From JBHGBM01 sp041946965 (lineage in GTDB: Bacteria > Acidobacteriota > Terriglobia > Bryobacterales > Bryobacteraceae), in the NCBI GenBank assembly GCA_041946965.1, contig JBHGBM010000025.1:62001-126000 (forward strand): a stretch of DNA of 64,000 nucleotides, read 5' to 3'. Under the pieces are notes generated by a model. It was not told the DNA's origin. It did no database searches and saw nothing but the letters and a program-made list of their open reading frames with translations. Every line of letters begins with the position of its first letter. Position 1 is the stretch's first letter. A program made the position numbers and the translations under genes. This document shows positions 60,588-64,000 of the stretch, one piece after another.

Positions 60588-62060
60588 ATGCAACTCCCGA
60601 CAGCCGCGGTTGTTTCCCTGCTGCTGCTCGCCGGCGGCACAGCCGCCCGGGCCTGCGATACCTGGGTGGCCTTGCGCGACGCCACCGCGGACCGTTCCGT
60701 CATTCTGGCCAAGAACAGCGACCGTCCGCCCATGGAGGCCCAGCCGCTGGTGTATGCGCCGCGCGCCAGCCACGGGCCCGGCGAGCGGGTGAAGTGCACC
60801 TACATCGAGGTCCCGCAGGCGCCGGAGACCTACGCCCACATCGGCTCCAGGATCTGGTGGGCCTTCGGTTACGAACACGGAATGAACGAACACGGCGTGG
60901 CCATCGGCAATGAGGCCGTCTGGTCCAAGGAGCCGTACCAGTGGGGCGACGGGCTGCTCGGCATGGACCTGTTGCGCCTGGCGCTGGAGCGCGGCAGGAC
61001 GGCCTACCAAGCCATGCACGTCATCACCGCGCTGCTCGAAAAATACGGCCAGAGCGGCGACTGCGAGCGCGCCGGCGAATGGGGCAAGGCCAACAACCAC
61101 AACAGCTTCCTCATCGCCGATCCGAAAGAGGCCTGGGTGCTCGAAACCGCCGGCCGTTACTGGGCCGCCAAGAAACTCACCGCCGGGGTGTATTCCATCT
61201 CGAACATCTACTCCATTGAAAAGGACTGGACCGAGGCCCACCCGCGCCTGGTGGAACACGCCCTCGAAAAGGGATGGAGCCGCTCGGCGGAGGACTTCAA
61301 CTTCGCCCGCGACTACGGCGACTACTGGCGCAAGGACGCCAAGAATCCGGGCAACATGCAGATCCGCCGCAACATGACCCTGAGTTGCCTGCGCGCCGGG
61401 ATGGGCCGCATCACCCCGGCGGTGATGATGAAAACCAGCCGCAACCATCTGGAGGGCACCGTGGCCGAACCGCGCTGGTCGCCCTCGGAACCGTTCTGGC
61501 CCACGCCCTGTCTCCACGACATCGCGGGGAACCCGTACCACACCGCCGCGTCCATGGTGGCCCAATTGCGTGCGGAAAAACCCGCGCTTCTCCGCCAGGT
61601 CTACTGGTCCGGTTTCTCGAATCCCTGCACGGATGTTTTCAAGCCGTTCTATCTGCACGGCCCGGCGGTTCCCGCCGGCTACGCGAAAGGCAGCAGCACG
61701 TGGGCCGCCGATTCGCCCTGGTGGTGGGCCAACCGCGTGAAGCTGCTGTGCAGCCTCAATTACCGGGCGCTGGCCCCCTCCGTCCGCGGCGTATTCGATC
61801 CCACGGAGGCCTGGGAGATGGAACGGCAGAACGCCATCGAAGCCGAGGCGCAGCGCCTGATCGAGCGGGGTCAGGAGGCCGGCGCCGTCCAACTGCTCCA
61901 GCGCTTCATCGACGCCAATTGCAGCCGCATCGAGGGCGAGTATCGGACGCTCAACCAGAGCCTTCCCGCGATGCTGAAGACCGCGGTCACGCGCTACCTG
62001 TTTCTCGATTACGTTTCGCAGTGGACTTCCGCGAGCGGCGTGCCGCTGCCCCTGCGTTGA
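60588..62060 (+). CDS. C69-family dipeptidase, secreted
   Basis: The 490-residue protein has a signal peptide (AAVVSLLLLAGGTAARA) ending directly before C23-D-T-W-V-A-L. In C69 dipeptidases the N-terminal Cys released by processing is the nucleophile. Other family motifs are DRSVILAKNSDRPP, WWAFGYEHGMNEHGVAIGNEA, LGMDLLRLALERG, HNSFLIADPKEAWVLETAGRYWAAK and YSISNIYSI. It probably degrades di- or small peptides outside the cytoplasm. ATG 60588 is preceded by AGAGGA at very short spacing. Confidence 0.9.
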   Translation: MQLPTAAVVSLLLLAGGTAARACDTWVALRDATADRSVILAKNSDRPPMEAQPLVYAPRASHGPGERVKCTYIEVPQAPETYAHIGSRIWWAFGYEHGMNEHGVAIGNEAVWSKEPYQWGDGLLGMDLLRLALERGRTAYQAMHVITALLEKYGQSGDCERAGEWGKANNHNSFLIADPKEAWVLETAGRYWAAKKLTAGVYSISNIYSIEKDWTEAHPRLVEHALEKGWSRSAEDFNFARDYGDYWRKDAKNPGNMQIRRNMTLSCLRAGMGRITPAVMMKTSRNHLEGTVAEPRWSPSEPFWPTPCLHDIAGNPYHTAASMVAQLRAEKPALLRQVYWSGFSNPCTDVFKPFYLHGPAVPAGYAKGSSTWAADSPWWWANRVKLLCSLNYRALAPSVRGVFDPTEAWEMERQNAIEAEAQRLIERGQEAGAVQLLQRFIDANCSRIEGEYRTLNQSLPAMLKTAVTRYLFLDYVSQWTSASGVPLPLR

Positions 62061-62066
62061 CCGCGC

Positions 62067-63272
62067 TTACGCCACCCGGTCTTTCGCCTGAAGCTTCGGG
62101 GTCCATCCCAGGCCCGGTGCATCCGGAATCGCGATGCCGCCTTCCTCGATGGTGAAGCCCTCGGCGAGCATCTCCGTGTGCAGCGGGTTGGCGTTGATGT
62201 CCCACTCCACCAGCGGTTCGGAACAACCCGCGGCGAGGTGAATGGAAAACGCCTGGCCGGGCGCCGAACCGAGAAAATGCGGCAGCACCTTCTTGCCGCG
62301 CCTGGCCGCCTCGGGGATCACCCGCAGAAAGTCGTGCGTGGTGCAGTATTTCGTCGCATCCGGCTGCACGATGGCGAAGGGAGAGGCCGCCAGCGCCCCG
62401 ATATCGCCGCCGGGCTCCAACAGGATGTTCTCGCCGCCTGCGAGCGGCACCGGGCAATCGGCGGCAAGTTCCCCCGTAAGAGGTTCGTCTTCCACGGTGA
62501 GCGGCTCCTCCAGCCAGCGGACTTCGTAGCCGGCGAGCCGTCCGGCCCACTGCCTGGCTTTGGAGAGCGTCCAGTTGCGATTCACGTCCACGGCCACCGC
62601 GGCCTCGCTCCCCAAGTGCGCCTTCAACGCTTTCAGGTTGGCGAGGTCCTCATCGTCGCCGAACCCAAGCTTCAGCTTGAAGAGCGTGACGCCGCGGTCC
62701 AGGAGCCGGTCGATCCACTTCCACGGAAGCGGCGCATTGATGCCGCTTCCGTAGATCTTGACGCGCGGCGAGGGAGCGTTGAAGAGCAGTTGCGCCAGCG
62801 GGACCTTCCTGCGCTTCGCCGCCAGGTCCGTCAACGCCATGGACACCGCGCACAAGGCGGACACCAGCGGGCCGGTGGTGCCGGATTGCACGGCGGGTCC
62901 GCGAAATGCCCGGCCCATGTCGCGGATGAAGGCCGGGATATCCTCCACCTGCCTGCCTTTGAGGTAGGGCAGGAAGGCTGTACGGAATGCCGCCACGCGC
63001 TCGCCGGGCGCCCACGCCGGGAAGTTGATCCAGCTTTCCCCGAATCCCCGGTTGCCGAGTTCGTCCCGCAGTTCCAGCAGCACCAGGTGCCGCGCAGTCA
63101 TGACGCCGAATGCGGTCTTTACCGGTTGCTCCGTGGGAGCTTGCAGGTGGTATAACCTCGATTCGGCGATCGCCATGGGCGCCGGCGCGGCTTTTCCGGC
63201 AATAAGCGCCGCGCCGCCCATGACATTGGCGAACCTGCGGCGGTTGAGGCCGTGCTGCGCCGTTTTCGCCAT
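62067..63272 (-). CDS. Enolase-superfamily (mandelate racemase/muconate lactonizing type) enzyme with Tat leader
   Basis: The 401-residue protein has the leader NRRRFANVMGGAALIAG and then the MR/MLE fold. Catalytic Lys residues are in FKLKLGFG (KxK) and metal ligands are in VDVNRNW, WLEEPL and GGENIL. HFLGSAPGQAFSIHLAAG lies near the C-terminal end. Family members dehydrate sugar acids, racemise or cycloisomerise carboxylates through an enolate. Sugar-acid dehydration would suit the galacturonate-use genes nearby, but the substrate is not determined. The Tat leader suggests a periplasmic place. It is convergent with the dipeptidase gene. Confidence 0.88.
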   Translation of the reverse strand: MAKTAQHGLNRRRFANVMGGAALIAGKAAPAPMAIAESRLYHLQAPTEQPVKTAFGVMTARHLVLLELRDELGNRGFGESWINFPAWAPGERVAAFRTAFLPYLKGRQVEDIPAFIRDMGRAFRGPAVQSGTTGPLVSALCAVSMALTDLAAKRRKVPLAQLLFNAPSPRVKIYGSGINAPLPWKWIDRLLDRGVTLFKLKLGFGDDEDLANLKALKAHLGSEAAVAVDVNRNWTLSKARQWAGRLAGYEVRWLEEPLTVEDEPLTGELAADCPVPLAGGENILLEPGGDIGALAASPFAIVQPDATKYCTTHDFLRVIPEAARRGKKVLPHFLGSAPGQAFSIHLAAGCSEPLVEWDINANPLHTEMLAEGFTIEEGGIAIPDAPGLGWTPKLQAKDRVA

Positions 63273-63378
63273 CCCGCGCAGTATACCAGATGGGCTGGCC
63301 CGGCTGGCGCAATCCGCTCGATCATCGAGATGTTATAGAATTGCCAGAGTTGGTCCTTTGCTCTTGAGGGAACGGAAA

Positions 63379-64000
63379 ATGACACAACGCGACGTGCTTA
63401 CCACCAACCGCCGGCGCTGGATCGAGCGCCTGCTGATTACGCTGGGCGCATGGAATAGCGCCGCCCCGCTCCGCGCGGTGGATTTCGATAAGCCGGTGCC
63501 CGGTTCGGAAAACCTCACGGCGCAACAGAGCTCCGGCTTGCTGATGTTCCGTTGGAACAACCGCGTGCTCGGGGCATACCGCGCGCACGCTTGCCAGAAG
63601 TACCCGTATTTTTACCCTCTGATCGGACCCGCGTCCGGCAGATCGCTGCTGGCCGAATCCGGGCTGCCTTATCCCCATCATCGCGGTCTCTGGCTCGGCT
63701 GCCAGCCGCTCAACGAGGGCGACTACTGGGGTGATACCAGTCTGGATAGCGGGCACATCCGCTCCACCGAGCTGCGCCTCGGAAAGGTCACGCCGCACTC
63801 CGCCACGTTCACCAATCGCAATGAATGGGTGCGCAAGGATGCGCCCTCCCCGGCCGAGGATGCGCGCACCTTCACCATCCATATGGAAGGCGGGCGGCTC
63901 TGGTGGATGGATGCCGACATGGTCTTCACCGCCCGCGAGGACATTACCATCAAGTCGGCGAAGCACTCCTTCTTCGCCTTGCGCGTCATCGCGGAACTGA
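63379..64000 (+). CDS. DUF6807 (PmoA-like) family protein, 3' end beyond window
   Basis: The frame starts at ATG 63379 with GAGGGAACGG just upstream and runs 207 codons to the window edge without a stop. The leader is weak (RRRWIERLLITLGAWNSAAP). The body has KYPYFYPLIGPASGRSLLAE, PYPHHRGLWLG and EGDYWGDTSLDSGHI, the typical start of DUF6807 proteins that occur with sugar-use genes in Acidobacteria and Planctomycetes. A beta-sandwich fold and a carbohydrate link are likely; activity is unknown. Confidence 0.8.
   Translation, partial: MTQRDVLTTNRRRWIERLLITLGAWNSAAPLRAVDFDKPVPGSENLTAQQSSGLLMFRWNNRVLGAYRAHACQKYPYFYPLIGPASGRSLLAESGLPYPHHRGLWLGCQPLNEGDYWGDTSLDSGHIRSTELRLGKVTPHSATFTNRNEWVRKDAPSPAEDARTFTIHMEGGRLWWMDADMVFTAREDITIKSAKHSFFALRVIAEL

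Overview
The window is a GC-rich, densely packed bacterial segment that most resembles an Acidobacteriota genome of the Solibacter/Bryobacter type. The evidence is a TIGR03437-type secreted protein with BACON repeats, several sulfatases, a DUF1080 (3-keto-disaccharide hydrolase) protein, Gfo/Idh/MocA and sugar-isomerase proteins with twin-arginine-like leaders, DUF6807-like and heparinase II/III-like proteins, and large TPR and AsmA proteins. The assignment is by gene content only. No rRNA, tRNA or CRISPR array was seen.

Layout. 1-3985: a partial zinc-ribbon/transmembrane protein with a tandem 149-residue repeat, then a TPR protein. 3975-8129: two divergent sulfatases, a small secreted protein and a DUF1080 hydrolase. 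8166-11816: a GH13 glycosidase and an L-lactate permease. 11837-15324: RlpA, an NfrB-like glycosyltransferase, and a compact TssB-TssC-like sheath fusion with no other type VI gene in view. 15409-21666: cation/proton antiporter, FAH-family protein, large hybrid histidine kinase and ATP-grasp ligase, all on the plus strand with small gaps. 21673-25798: a 5'-truncated YggX remnant, then VOC protein, BACON/TIGR03437 protein and secreted propeller protein. 25761-30353: MarR with an NnrS-like membrane protein, a small NarX/NarL-type two-component pair surrounded by perfect inverted repeats, and small proteins. 30384-34484: a translationally coupled XdhC-MocA-AsmA set. 34506-37036: two MacB-type permeases without an ATPase. 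37043-39732: PPIase, YhaM-type HD protein, BlaI repressor. 39892-42815: small protein, PilZ protein, MrfA-type helicase.

42907-56568 is a carbohydrate-use region: Gfo/Idh/MocA oxidoreductase, sulfatase, sugar isomerase, heparinase-like lyase, CehA-like metallohydrolase, aldo/keto-reductase-like protein, secreted propeller, two tandem PL22-like (oligogalacturonate lyase) proteins and an ACS-type (hexuronate-like) MFS transporter. I read the last part as a pectin/oligogalacturonide module (inference). One PL22 copy keeps all expected metal ligands and has no leader. The other has an export-type leader and has lost two ligands.

56569-58500 looks like a degraded insertion of lower GC content. 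It holds a P-loop ATPase gene frameshifted exactly in its Walker A motif and, on the other strand, a MazF-like toxin gene with a TGA where a conserved Trp is expected. 58501-64000 holds a secreted HExxH protein, a C69 dipeptidase, an enolase-superfamily enzyme and the start of a DUF6807-like protein. Gene order is compact, with many 4-bp ATGA/GTGA/TTGA overlaps that suggest translational coupling.
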